Source: an uncultured Actinomycetes bacterium (lineage in GTDB: Bacteria; Actinomycetota; Actinomycetes; S36-B12). From it: DNA of 17,669 nucleotides. Each line of letters starts with the position of its first letter. The stretch's first letter is position 1. The translations under genes and the position numbers were made by a program. Location: NCBI GenBank assembly GCA_903848435.1, contig CAINGG010000124.1:1-17669 (forward strand). The letters run 5' to 3'. Positions 1-6,080 of this stretch are shown piece after piece. Below the pieces are notes generated by a model. That model saw only the letters and a list, made by a program, of their open reading frames with translations, searched no databases and was not told the DNA's origin.

Positions 1-30
1 GCAGCCGACGAGGTGCATGCCGCCGCGTAG
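1..30 (+). CDS. Possible C-terminal end of a gene entering from the left
   Basis: Frame 1 on the plus strand is open from the edge and encodes AADEVHAAA followed by a TAG at 28-30, one base before the stop of the convergent aquaporin gene. Tail-to-tail genes with only a few bases between stops recur in this window, so this could be the last codons of a neighbouring gene. Nine residues cannot identify a family. An alternative is a minus-strand ATG at 18, which would begin a gene reading leftwards out of the window (MHLVGC). Confidence 0.25.
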   Translation, partial: AADEVHAAA

Positions 31-750
31 TCAGCGGTCTTCGGGCTGGATGTCGATCGCGGCGCTCGGCTCGCTCGTCTCCTGGGCGTGTGGCCACAGC
101 AGCGAGATGAGAATGACGGCGACGATGGCGCCGACGACTTGCGCGACGATGAATCCGGGCACGCTGCCCGGCGCGATTCCGGCGAACGTGTCCGAGAGGC
201 TGCGGCCGATCGTCACGGCCGGATTGGCGAACGATGTCGATGCGGTGAACCAGTACGCGCCCGCGATGTAACAGGCGACGGCAGCGGCGACCCACGTCGA
301 GCGCCCCGATCGCACCAGGCCGAAGATGACCAGCAGCAGGCCTAGGGCGGCCACGGCCTCCGACAGCCAGATCCCTGATCCGGTGCGCTCCTGCGTCGAC
401 AGCGAGATGGCGGCAAGCCCGAACATGAGGTTGGCGAGGATCGCCCCCAGGCATGCTCCGACGACCTGCACGACAACGTAGGGCGCGATGTCGCGCCGCG
501 GAGTACCGCCGAACCACGCATCCGCCAGCGTGACGAGCGGGTTGAAGTGCGCCCCCGACACCGGGCCGAGGGTGGCGATCAGCGCGAAAAGCACGCCCGC
601 GGTGGCCGCGGTGTTGGCCAGCAGCGCGATGGCGACATTGCCGCCTGCCAGTGCCTCGCCCATGATGCCCGAGCCCACGACGGCCGCTACGAGAATCGCG
701 GTGCCGAGCCCTTCGGCGAGCAGGCGTCGACCCAGCGGCGCAGCGGTCAT
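31..750 (-). CDS. MIP-family channel, AqpS-like, paired with arsenate reductase
   Basis: A 239-residue integral membrane protein of the aquaporin/glycerol-facilitator superfamily, with about six hydrophobic segments and two half-helix loops. The first loop reads HFNPLVT (Asn70-Leu72, so NPL rather than NPA) and the second reads FANPAVT (Asn176-Ala178). In water channels an arginine normally follows the second NPA and narrows the filter; here it is Val179, which should widen the pore. As I recall, AqpS of Sinorhizobium meliloti, an arsenite exit channel in an ars operon, has the same change. The start overlaps the arsC stop by 4 bases (ATGA), so translation is probably coupled. Likely role, by inference: letting arsenite out of the cell after arsenate reduction. 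General glycerol or small-solute transport remains possible. Confidence 0.88.
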   Translation of the reverse strand: MTAAPLGRRLLAEGLGTAILVAAVVGSGIMGEALAGGNVAIALLANTAATAGVLFALIATLGPVSGAHFNPLVTLADAWFGGTPRRDIAPYVVVQVVGACLGAILANLMFGLAAISLSTQERTGSGIWLSEAVAALGLLLVIFGLVRSGRSTWVAAAVACYIAGAYWFTASTSFANPAVTIGRSLSDTFAGIAPGSVPGFIVAQVVGAIVAVILISLLWPHAQETSEPSAAIDIQPEDR

Positions 751-1151
751 GATCGGTTGTCGATCTCGGCGATGAGCGACTCCACGCGCGATCGGATCTC
801 GTCGCGGATCGGGCGCACGGCCTCAACTCCCTGGCCCGCCGGATCCTCCAGCACCCAGTCGAGATAGGTCTTGCCGGGGAAGAACGGGCACGCATCGCCG
901 CAGCCCATCGTGATGACGTAGTCGCTCGCCTCGACGGCCTCGGTCGTGAGCACCTTGGGGACCTCGGCCGCGATGTCGATGCCCTCCTCGGCCATGGCCG
1001 CGACCACGGCGGGATTCACCGTGTCGGCCGGCGCCGAGCCCGCCGAGCGCACCTCAACGCGATCGCCCGCGAGGGAGGTGAGGTAGGCGGCCGCCATCTG
1101 GGAGCGCCCGGCGTTGTGGACGCAGACGAAGAGCACGCTGGCGCGCGTCAT
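747..1151 (-). CDS. arsC: Arsenate reductase, low-molecular-weight phosphatase fold, probably mycothiol-dependent
   Basis: A 134-residue cytosolic enzyme that reduces arsenate to arsenite. The CX5R phosphate-binding loop is at the N-terminus (CVHNAGRS, Cys10 to Arg16), and the conserved region GCGDACPFFPGK (Cys84, Cys88) is followed by DWVLEDPAGQ (98-107) with the general-acid Asp. This matches actinobacterial arsenate reductases that use mycothiol and mycoredoxin, as in Corynebacterium glutamicum ArsC1/ArsC2. The ATG at 1151 has an excellent ribosome-binding site (AAGGAGG at 1157-1163, five bases away). It is the first gene of a two-gene operon with the AqpS-like channel. No arsR, arsB or acr3 is visible, so the channel may be the only local arsenite exit route. 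A related protein tyrosine phosphatase is less likely given the GCGDACPFFPG segment. Confidence 0.92.
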   Translation of the reverse strand: MTRASVLFVCVHNAGRSQMAAAYLTSLAGDRVEVRSAGSAPADTVNPAVVAAMAEEGIDIAAEVPKVLTTEAVEASDYVITMGCGDACPFFPGKTYLDWVLEDPAGQGVEAVRPIRDEIRSRVESLIAEIDNRS

Positions 1152-1195
1152 GACGTCCTCCTTAGACCACCGGCGGAACTGCCCGGACCTGGCGG

Positions 1196-1202
1196 CAGAC
1201 TG
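1196..1202. promoter_or_regulatory. Possible symmetric divergent -10 between arsC and GNAT
   Basis: The heptamer CAGACTG contains CAGACT on the plus strand (1196-1201), exactly six bases before the ATG at 1208, and CAGTCT on the minus strand (1202-1197). Both fit a relaxed [T/C]AnnnT -10. The plus-strand transcript would be leaderless. The minus-strand one would carry a leader of roughly 40 bases including the arsC ribosome-binding site. The C in the first position and the lack of a -35 make this tentative. Confidence 0.4.
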
Positions 1203-1207
1203 TGCCC

Positions 1208-1687
1208 ATGTCCATCAGGCCTGCCCAACCGTACGACGTCCCGGACATCTTGGCGATGATCCGGGAGTTAGCAGAGTATGAACGCGAACCGAACGCCGTG
1301 GTGGCCACCGAGGCGATGCTGCACGAGGCGCTCTTCGGTGACTCCCCCGCCGTGTTCGGTCTGATCGCCGAGGACGAGGGCGTGACGGTGGGCTTCGCCC
1401 TGTGGTTCCTCAACTTCTCGACCTGGCTGGGCCGGCACGGGATTTACCTCGAGGACCTCTACGTGCGCCCCGAGCATCGTGGCAGCGGTCACGGCAAGGC
1501 GCTCCTCGCGGAGCTGGCGAGCATCTGCGTCGAGCGTGGCTACGGACGATTCGAATGGTGGGTCTTGGACTGGAACACCCCCGCCATCGACTTCTATCGC
1601 TCGATCGGTGCCGAGCCGATGGACGAGTGGACCGTGCAGCGAGTCACGGGTGATGCCCTCACAGACCTAGCGGCACAGGCGCGCTAG
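1208..1687 (+). CDS. GNAT N-acetyltransferase, spermidine/diamine acetyltransferase-like
   Basis: A 159-residue GNAT domain protein transferring acetyl from acetyl-CoA to an amine. The acetyl-CoA-binding motif A is clear (IYLEDLYVRPEHRGSGHGKA, with the R-x-x-G-x-G loop), and the segment WWVLDWNTPAIDFYRSIGA is typical of the SSAT/thialysine acetyltransferase branch, so a small polyamine or lysine analogue is a plausible substrate. Substrate is inferred from family resemblance only. The ATG at 1208 is chosen over the GTG at 1202 because CAGACT lies exactly six bases before it, the spacing of other leaderless starts here. The stop shares the palindromic tetramer CTAG (1684-1687) with the stop of the convergent membrane protein gene. 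Confidence 0.85.
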   Translation: MSIRPAQPYDVPDILAMIRELAEYEREPNAVVATEAMLHEALFGDSPAVFGLIAEDEGVTVGFALWFLNFSTWLGRHGIYLEDLYVRPEHRGSGHGKALLAELASICVERGYGRFEWWVLDWNTPAIDFYRSIGAEPMDEWTVQRVTGDALTDLAAQAR

Positions 1688-2070
1688 GACCCGCGCAGAG
1701 CGACCAGGCTGTCGGCGAACATCGCCCCGAGGCACGTCCAGATGGCCAGGATCAGGTAGCCCTGAGCCGTGGGATCGAGCACGAGCGAGAACACGTAGCT
1801 CGCGATGAGAATGACCGCGGCGATCAGACCGATGATGGCGACGACACGTTGAGTGCGCAGGCTCCACGCTGTGCCCAGGAGATTGCCCTTGCCAGTGGTG
1901 AACATCCACAGACCGCTGGCGGCGACGGCACCGAGCGCAATTGCCATGGCGATGCCGAAGAAGCCCCAATCCCCAATGGGCTGAGTGACGAAGGCCATGA
2001 TGATGCCCACGACCGGGACGATGAACCAGATAACCCCGAGGACCTTGCGCTGACGGACGGTCTCAGCCAC
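1684..2070 (-). CDS. Small four-helix membrane protein, function unknown
   Basis: A 128-residue protein with four predicted membrane segments (about 10-27, 37-57, 73-95 and 104-123) and short polar ends. I do not recognise a family and no catalytic motif is visible. The start is a GTG at 2070 with a GGGAGG ribosome-binding site just upstream, and a possible -10 TATCGT lies at 2104-2099. It is the third of three consecutive minus-strand genes for four-helix proteins of 128-140 residues, but 89 bases separate it from its upstream neighbour, so it probably has its own promoter. The TAG stop overlaps the stop of the convergent GNAT gene. Confidence 0.75.
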   Translation of the reverse strand: MAETVRQRKVLGVIWFIVPVVGIIMAFVTQPIGDWGFFGIAMAIALGAVAASGLWMFTTGKGNLLGTAWSLRTQRVVAIIGLIAAVILIASYVFSLVLDPTAQGYLILAIWTCLGAMFADSLVALRGS

Positions 2071-2098
2071 GCTGCCTCCCTTCAGATCGGCTCACTCG

Positions 2099-2104
2099 AC
2101 GATA
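2099..2104 (-). promoter_or_regulatory. Candidate -10 for the 1684-2070 gene
   Basis: TATCGT on the minus strand, placed so that transcription would start about 20 bases before the GTG at 2070, leaving room for the GGGAGG ribosome-binding site. No recognisable -35 is present. The rest of 2071-2159 shows nothing else I can name. Confidence 0.35.
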
Positions 2105-2159
2105 GGGCCGACGGGCCGGTCCGCCGCTGATCGCATGGGCGAAGCGCACCGTGTCGTGC

Positions 2160-2582
2160 CTACTCGCCGAGCGATGCTCCCGCCCGGTACCAGGCCTTGG
2201 CGGACGCGGTGTTGTTGATGATCAGGACCAGCACGGAGATGAGCAGGGTGGCCCAGCCGACGCCGTGCAGGATGTTGAAGAGGCTGAAGACGAGGTTGAT
2301 GAGGGCCAGCAGGTTGATGGTCATCCCAGCACCCGGGTCGCCGCGCATCGCGAGCAGCCCGATCCAGGCGAAGCCGAAGATGAGCACGGCATCGAGGCAG
2401 GCCATGAGGATCCAGTAGAAATCAGGGGCCGTTGTCGAGAAGAACAGCTGCGCCTCGCCCGGCTGGAAAATGAGGTAGACGTGAATGACGAGAAGGACGG
2501 CGTAGCCCAGCGACGCCAGGAACATCATGGCGGCCGCGAACGACACGCTGGCGGGACGCGGACCGGGATCGACAAGGCTCAT
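2160..2582 (-). CDS. Small four-helix membrane protein, function unknown
   Basis: A 140-residue protein with a short polar N-terminus and four predicted membrane helices (about 15-38, 56-78, 84-104 and 108-126). No known motif is recognised. It begins at ATG 2582, preceded at exactly six bases by TAGGGT (2594-2589), which suggests a leaderless transcript. That -10 overlaps the end of the upstream membrane protein gene (stop at 2603), 20 bases away, so it may also be read from the upstream promoter. Its size and topology resemble its two flanking neighbours, but I cannot see clear sequence similarity among the three. Confidence 0.75.
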   Translation of the reverse strand: MSLVDPGPRPASVSFAAAMMFLASLGYAVLLVIHVYLIFQPGEAQLFFSTTAPDFYWILMACLDAVLIFGFAWIGLLAMRGDPGAGMTINLLALINLVFSLFNILHGVGWATLLISVLVLIINNTASAKAWYRAGASLGE

Positions 2583-2588
2583 GCGGGC

Positions 2589-2594
2589 ACCCTA
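2589..2594 (-). promoter_or_regulatory. Leaderless-type -10 (TAGGGT) for the 2160-2582 gene
   Basis: TAGGGT on the minus strand, six bases (GCCCGC) before the ATG at 2582. This is the same hexamer and spacing as at the lipid kinase gene (3024-3029). Confidence 0.6.
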
Positions 2595-2602
2595 CTCATC
2601 AA

Positions 2603-3013
2603 TCACTCGTCGACGAGCGCGCGCGTCGACGACGGCGTGAAAAGGCACACGAGCGCACCGATTGCCATGAGTACTACCAGGACGCCGGCGATCCGCTCGA
2701 CCCATCCGGTGGCACCGACCAGGGGCACGCCAACGACCAGGCCGATGAGTTGTCCGAGGACGGCGAGCGATCTCGACCAGCGTCGTGCGTGCCACAGTCC
2801 CCACGCGGCCAGCAGCAAAGCTGCACCGAAGACGAGGAAGATGACGATCTCGAGGGTCACCGACTGGACGTTGGACACAGGGGCCGGACCGGTGATGCCC
2901 AAGCGTGCGACCTGCACGATGACGTAGATGCCGTAGGCGACAAGCGCCGCGCCCTCGACCAGTGCGATGACCGCGGCCAGCCGCAGCCATCTCGGCATCT
3001 CCGGCGCGGTCAT
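2603..3013 (-). CDS. Small four-helix membrane protein, function unknown
   Basis: A 136-residue protein with four predicted membrane helices (about 10-34, 50-73, 80-101 and 104-126). A basic WHARRWSRSL loop lies between helices 2 and 3, which by the positive-inside rule would face the cytoplasm. No family is recognised. It starts at ATG 3013, exactly six bases after TAGTCT on the minus strand, so the mRNA is probably leaderless. It is divergent from the lipid kinase gene across only 22 bases, with overlapping -10 elements. Confidence 0.76.
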   Translation of the reverse strand: MTAPEMPRWLRLAAVIALVEGAALVAYGIYVIVQVARLGITGPAPVSNVQSVTLEIVIFLVFGAALLLAAWGLWHARRWSRSLAVLGQLIGLVVGVPLVGATGWVERIAGVLVVLMAIGALVCLFTPSSTRALVDE

Positions 3014-3035
3014 GTCACCAGACTAGGGTGGACGC
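3014..3035. promoter_or_regulatory. 22-base bidirectional promoter with overlapping -10 elements
   Basis: This is the whole intergenic region between two divergent start codons. On the plus strand, TAGGGT (3024-3029) lies six bases before GTG 3036. On the minus strand, TAGTCT (3025-3020) lies six bases before ATG 3013. The two hexamers share the self-complementary TA at 3024-3025. Both transcripts would be leaderless, and any -35 contacts would fall inside the opposite gene, where no TTGACA-like sequence is seen. Confidence 0.7.
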
Positions 3036-3992
3036 GTGCGCGGCCTCCTCGTGGTCAACCCCCATGCCACCACGACCTCCCCCCGCGTGCGCGACGTGCT
3101 CCTGCGTGCCCTCGGCGATGCCATCGACCTGGAGGTGGTGACCACCGAGCACCGCGGGCATGCGCAAGCCCTCGGTGAGCGCGCGCGACGCGAGCACCTC
3201 GACGTCGTGTGCACCCTCGGCGGCGACGGCACGATCAACGAGGTCGTCAACGGCATGCTGTCAGCCGGCCCCGGAAGCGGCGTACCGCTGCTGGCCACCG
3301 TGCCCGGAGGCAGCGCCAATGTCTTCGCTCGCTCGCTCGGCCTGCCTGCCGATCCCGTCGAGGCCACCGGCATCCTGCTCGAGGCCATCACCGCGGGTCG
3401 CGTGCGCCGCATCGGGCTCGGCACCGCCGCCGTCACCAGCCCCGTCGGGCACACCGCTCCGCCGCGCTGGTTCGTGGCCAACGCCGGGCTCGGCGTCGAC
3501 GCCGAGATCATCGCGGCCATGGAGTCCGATCGCGCCGAGGGGCACGAGGCGTCACCAGGGCGCTACTTCACCACGACTCTGCGTCAGTACTTCCTGCGCA
3601 CTGAGCGCAAGGACCCGCCGCTGCGCATCGAGTTGCCCGGCGAAGACCCCCTCGACGACGTCTTCCTCGCGATCGTCCAGAACACCGCGCCCTGGACCTA
3701 CTTCGGCTCGTACGCCGTCAATCCCTGCCCGCTTGCCTCGTTCGACACCGGCCTGGACCTCTTCGCGGTGCGGCGCATGGGCGTGGGCACGGCCCTGCGG
3801 GTGGCCCGGCGGATGCTGGCCGCGAGCCCAGCCGGGTCGACCAAGCGAAGCCTGGCGGTGCGCCATGACCTGCCGGAGTTCGCCGTCGAGGCCCGCCGCC
3901 CGACCCATCTGCAGATCGACGGGGAGGGCCTGGGCGAGGTCCAACGGGTGGCCTTCCGCAGCGTCCCGGACGCCCTGGGGGTCTACGTCTAG
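3036..3992 (+). CDS. Diacylglycerol kinase / lipid kinase family protein
   Basis: A 318-residue protein of the diacylglycerol kinase catalytic (LCB5/YegS/DgkB) family, which phosphorylates a membrane lipid with ATP on the cytoplasmic face. The N-terminal NPHATTT strand-loop, the nucleotide-binding GGDGTINEVVNG (GGDGT at 62-66) and the PGGSANVFARSLG motif (90-102) are all present. The C-terminal lobe ends with the family's LQIDGEGLG element. Length is normal for the family. The actual substrate (diacylglycerol or another lipid alcohol) cannot be read from sequence. The start is GTG 3036, directly after NPH-type codons would otherwise be lost, and TAGGGT six bases upstream supports a leaderless mRNA. 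It is followed by a 211-base region leading to whiB1. Confidence 0.88.
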   Translation: MRGLLVVNPHATTTSPRVRDVLLRALGDAIDLEVVTTEHRGHAQALGERARREHLDVVCTLGGDGTINEVVNGMLSAGPGSGVPLLATVPGGSANVFARSLGLPADPVEATGILLEAITAGRVRRIGLGTAAVTSPVGHTAPPRWFVANAGLGVDAEIIAAMESDRAEGHEASPGRYFTTTLRQYFLRTERKDPPLRIELPGEDPLDDVFLAIVQNTAPWTYFGSYAVNPCPLASFDTGLDLFAVRRMGVGTALRVARRMLAASPAGSTKRSLAVRHDLPEFAVEARRPTHLQIDGEGLGEVQRVAFRSVPDALGVYV

Positions 3993-4169
3993 GCGCCGGA
4001 CGTCCGATTATCGGCGGTCAGTTGACCGCTTTGTGACCAAGCCGACACGCCGGGGAGACAGCGACCTGGTCGATTCGCCTTGTGGAGAGCCGGGGGGTCT
4101 GCGACCCTTGGGGTCTAGGAAAACGGCCTCCACGCCCCTTGCACGACCCCGCACGACGGGGCGGAGGCG

Positions 4170-4185
4170 CGTGAATCGCCTCACA
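4170..4185. promoter_or_regulatory. CRP-like palindrome upstream of whiB1
   Basis: CGTGA-N6-TCACA matches the CRP/FNR-family consensus TGTGA-N6-TCACA at nine of ten positions. It ends 18 bases before the whiB1 ATG and immediately precedes the ribosome-binding site. A weaker half-conserved copy (TGTGA-N6-CGACA) is at 4032-4047. M. tuberculosis whiB1 is controlled by its CRP protein (Rv3676) through two upstream sites. The position of the strong site close to the gene suggests a repressing or attenuating role, but I could not place the promoter. The rest of 3993-4203 holds small GC-rich inverted repeats only. Confidence 0.5.
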
Positions 4186-4203
4186 AGCGTGGGAGGGAGA
4201 GTC

Positions 4204-4458
4204 ATGGACTGGCGCCATACCGCCGCATGCCGCGACGAGGACCCCGAGCTCTTCTTCCCCATCGGCAACACCGGCCCGGCCCTCCTGCAGATCGAGGAGG
4301 CCAAGGCCGTCTGCCGTCGCTGCGATGTCATCGACGAGTGCCTGCAGTGGGCGCTGGAGACCGGCCAGGACGCCGGCGTCTGGGGCGGCCTGAGCGAAGA
4401 CGAGCGTCGCGCGCTCAAGCGCCGCAACGCCCGACTCCGGGCCCGCAGCACCGCCTGA
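4204..4458 (+). CDS. whiB1: WhiB1-type iron-sulfur transcriptional regulator
   Basis: An 84-residue Wbl protein. Four cysteines, Cys9, Cys37, Cys40 and Cys46, in the C-Xn-C-X2-C-X5-C spacing hold a [4Fe-4S] cluster, and the G(V/I)WGG turn (GVWGG, 58-62) precedes a basic C-terminal DNA-binding tail (RRALKRRNARLRARSTA). The short length, MDWRHTAACRDEDPELFFPIG start and position next to a PdtaS-type kinase point to WhiB1, which in mycobacteria is essential, nitric-oxide sensitive and binds the principal sigma factor. The ATG at 4204 has a strong purine-rich ribosome-binding site (GGGAGGGAGAG, 4191-4201). The frame stays open far upstream, but that extension lacks family sequence and was discarded. 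It converges on pdtaS with four bases between stops. Confidence 0.95.
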   Translation: MDWRHTAACRDEDPELFFPIGNTGPALLQIEEAKAVCRRCDVIDECLQWALETGQDAGVWGGLSEDERRALKRRNARLRARSTA

Positions 4459-4462
4459 CGAC

Positions 4463-5914
4463 CTAGGGTTCCTCCGCCGGTGCCCCGGGCACCGATATCT
4501 CCGCTGACGTCCCACCTGACTCTCGTCGTTCGAGCGTCACTGTGCCCCGCAAATCCTCCTCGATAAGCATGCGCACGATCTGCAAGCCGAGTCCCTCGGC
4601 CTGCGCGTCGTCGATGCCGACGCCGTCGTCGATGACGTGCACGACGATCCGATCGTTCCATCGCGCGGGACGCACGCTGATGGTCGATGCTTGCGCATGC
4701 TCGACAGCGTTCTGCACGATCTCCGACACGGCCATCGCGAGTGGTCCTGCCGCATCAGTGCGCACGGTGCCAGCATGACCCGAACGCGTGATCTGCGGTG
4801 CCGCTCCTGCGGCGTACGCCGGCGACAGGTCTCGCGCGAGACTGAGGAGACTGTCGATGACCTCGTCGAAGTCGACCGAGTCCCCCGGCTCGCGAGCGAG
4901 GATCTCGTGGACGGTCGCAATAGCCGAGACCCGGCGCCCCGCCTCGGCAAGGGCCTCCCGGGCCTCGTCGGCGGTCACTCGGCGGGATTGCAGGCGCAGG
5001 AGCGCCCCCACGGTCTGCAGGTTGTTCTTGACGCGATGGTGGACCTCCCGCAGCGAGGCGTCCTTGCTCAGCAGCGCTCGCTCGCCGCGGCGCAGGTCGG
5101 TGATGTCCCGTACGAGCACGATCGCCCCGCGCGGCCCGGCCGCGCTCGCCAGTGGCACCGCGCGCAGACTCACCGACGCGGAGGCGTTTTCGATCTCGGC
5201 GTCGCCGGCGGCCCGGCCACCGACCACCAGCGCCACTCGCTCATCGGCAGGTCCAGGTCGATGCGCGAGCCGCGTCGCGACGCGCGACAGGTCGCTGCCT
5301 TCGAGCGCAGGCGCCAGGCCCAGTCGCCGGAAGGCCGAGACCGCGTTGGGGCTCGCGAAGTCGACGATGCCGTCAGCTGTCAGTCTGATGAGACCGTCGC
5401 CAACGCGCGGCGGCGCTGCGGACGCATCGAAGCCGGGCAATGGGTAGGTGCCGTCCGCGACCATGTCGAGCAAGAGGTCGGCCGTCTCGAGATAGACCTT
5501 CTCCAGCCGGCCGCCGACGCGAGTGACCTGATGGCGTGCCAGCACGGCAATGACGCGCCCGTGATCGGCGTCCGCGCGCAGCGGCAGCGCTTCCACGCCG
5601 GTGGGCACATGGGATTCCGGCTCGCGATGGCGCACCGCCTGGCCCATGCTCGCGGCCAGATCGAGGTCGGGAGCCCGGCCGCGCGGGATGAACGACCCGA
5701 CGACGTCCTCCGGCACCGAGGTGGGCGCGGTGGCCGGGCGTACGAGCGCCGCGGCAACCCATCCCCCGGTGTTCCAGGTCGGCAGCCACAGGACCAGGTC
5801 GGAGAGTGCAAGGTCGGCCACCAGGCCCCACGCGCCGATGAGCGCCTGGAGCCGGTCGATCTCCTCGGGCGACAGGTCGGTGCGCTCCTGCGCGAGGCGG
5901 TCGAGTGAGCCCAC
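4463..5914 (-). CDS. pdtaS: PdtaS-type sensor histidine kinase (HWE/HisKA_2)
   Basis: A 483-residue soluble kinase with no membrane helix. Order: an N-terminal GAF-like domain (about 1-150), a PAS-like domain (about 165-275), the HisKA_2 dimerisation helix with REVHHRVKNNLQTV (phospho-accepting His292 or His293), and a HATPase domain with the N box SEIVQNAVEHA (Asn402), DDGVGID (429/430-435) and GLGLQIV (441-447). M. tuberculosis PdtaS (Rv3220c) has the same architecture and also sits next to whiB1; it signals to the ANTAR antiterminator PdtaR, which is not in this window, and I saw no obvious ANTAR hairpin target here. The start is a GTG at 5914, six bases after TAACCT (5926-5921), so the mRNA is probably leaderless. 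Confidence 0.93.
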   Translation of the reverse strand: MGSLDRLAQERTDLSPEEIDRLQALIGAWGLVADLALSDLVLWLPTWNTGGWVAAALVRPATAPTSVPEDVVGSFIPRGRAPDLDLAASMGQAVRHREPESHVPTGVEALPLRADADHGRVIAVLARHQVTRVGGRLEKVYLETADLLLDMVADGTYPLPGFDASAAPPRVGDGLIRLTADGIVDFASPNAVSAFRRLGLAPALEGSDLSRVATRLAHRPGPADERVALVVGGRAAGDAEIENASASVSLRAVPLASAAGPRGAIVLVRDITDLRRGERALLSKDASLREVHHRVKNNLQTVGALLRLQSRRVTADEAREALAEAGRRVSAIATVHEILAREPGDSVDFDEVIDSLLSLARDLSPAYAAGAAPQITRSGHAGTVRTDAAGPLAMAVSEIVQNAVEHAQASTISVRPARWNDRIVVHVIDDGVGIDDAQAEGLGLQIVRMLIEEDLRGTVTLERRESGGTSAEISVPGAPAEEP

Positions 5915-5964
5915 GGGGTGAGGTTACGCCTCCGGCCTGGCCCCTACCCCGCACCCGGTAGCCT
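5915..5964. promoter_or_regulatory. Divergent promoters of pdtaS and the small membrane peptide
   Basis: On the minus strand TAACCT (5926-5921) is six bases from the pdtaS GTG. On the plus strand TAGCCT (5959-5964) would start a transcript near 5971, just before the AAGGGA ribosome-binding site (5977-5982) of the 28-residue peptide. The two -10 elements point away from each other across about 32 bases. Confidence 0.55.
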
Positions 5965-5987
5965 CCTGGAACGTCGAAGGGATCCTC

Positions 5988-6074
5988 GTGCAGAACAAGA
6001 CCCTGATCAGCGTCATCGCGATCATCGTGCTCATCGCCCTGGGCGCGAGCATCCTCACGCTCGTCCTGCTCTAG
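5988..6074 (+). CDS. 28-residue single-helix membrane peptide, possible leader
   Basis: A short frame beginning GTG (MQNKTLISVI...) and ending TAG at 6072-6074. After the polar MQNKT it is almost entirely Ile, Leu, Val and Ala, forming one predicted membrane helix (residues 6-28). It has its own signals: TAGCCT at 5959-5964 and AAGGGA at 5977-5982, six bases or so before the GTG. The stop is six bases before the ATG of the thiamine-diphosphate enzyme, which lacks a ribosome-binding site of its own, so the peptide may couple translation of the enzyme. It could be a regulatory leader, a small membrane subunit or a chance frame. Regular codon use and the downstream arrangement favour a real gene; no family is recognised. 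Confidence 0.6.
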   Translation: MQNKTLISVIAIIVLIALGASILTLVLL

Positions 6075-6080
6075 CCCGCC

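Noticed and set aside
2151..2927. A 258-codon plus-strand frame opposite two membrane protein genes
   Set aside because: The minus-strand frames have coherent membrane helices and leaderless-type -10 elements; the plus frame is polar, without a motif or start signal.
3993..4203. Small GC-rich inverted repeats (such as GGGTC-TGC-GACCC near 4097) as a terminator of the lipid kinase gene
   Set aside because: Stems are short, there is no T run, and such repeats are expected by chance at this GC content.
3160..4458. A 432-codon plus-strand frame running through the lipid kinase region into whiB1
   Set aside because: Only the last 84 codons encode a Wbl protein. The upstream part overlaps the lipid kinase in another frame and whiB1 has its own ribosome-binding site at 4191-4201.
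4637..5908. A 423-codon plus-strand frame opposite pdtaS
   Set aside because: It is antisense to a kinase with all motifs intact; its translation is rich in Arg, Gly and Ala without domains, as expected of a high-GC shadow frame.
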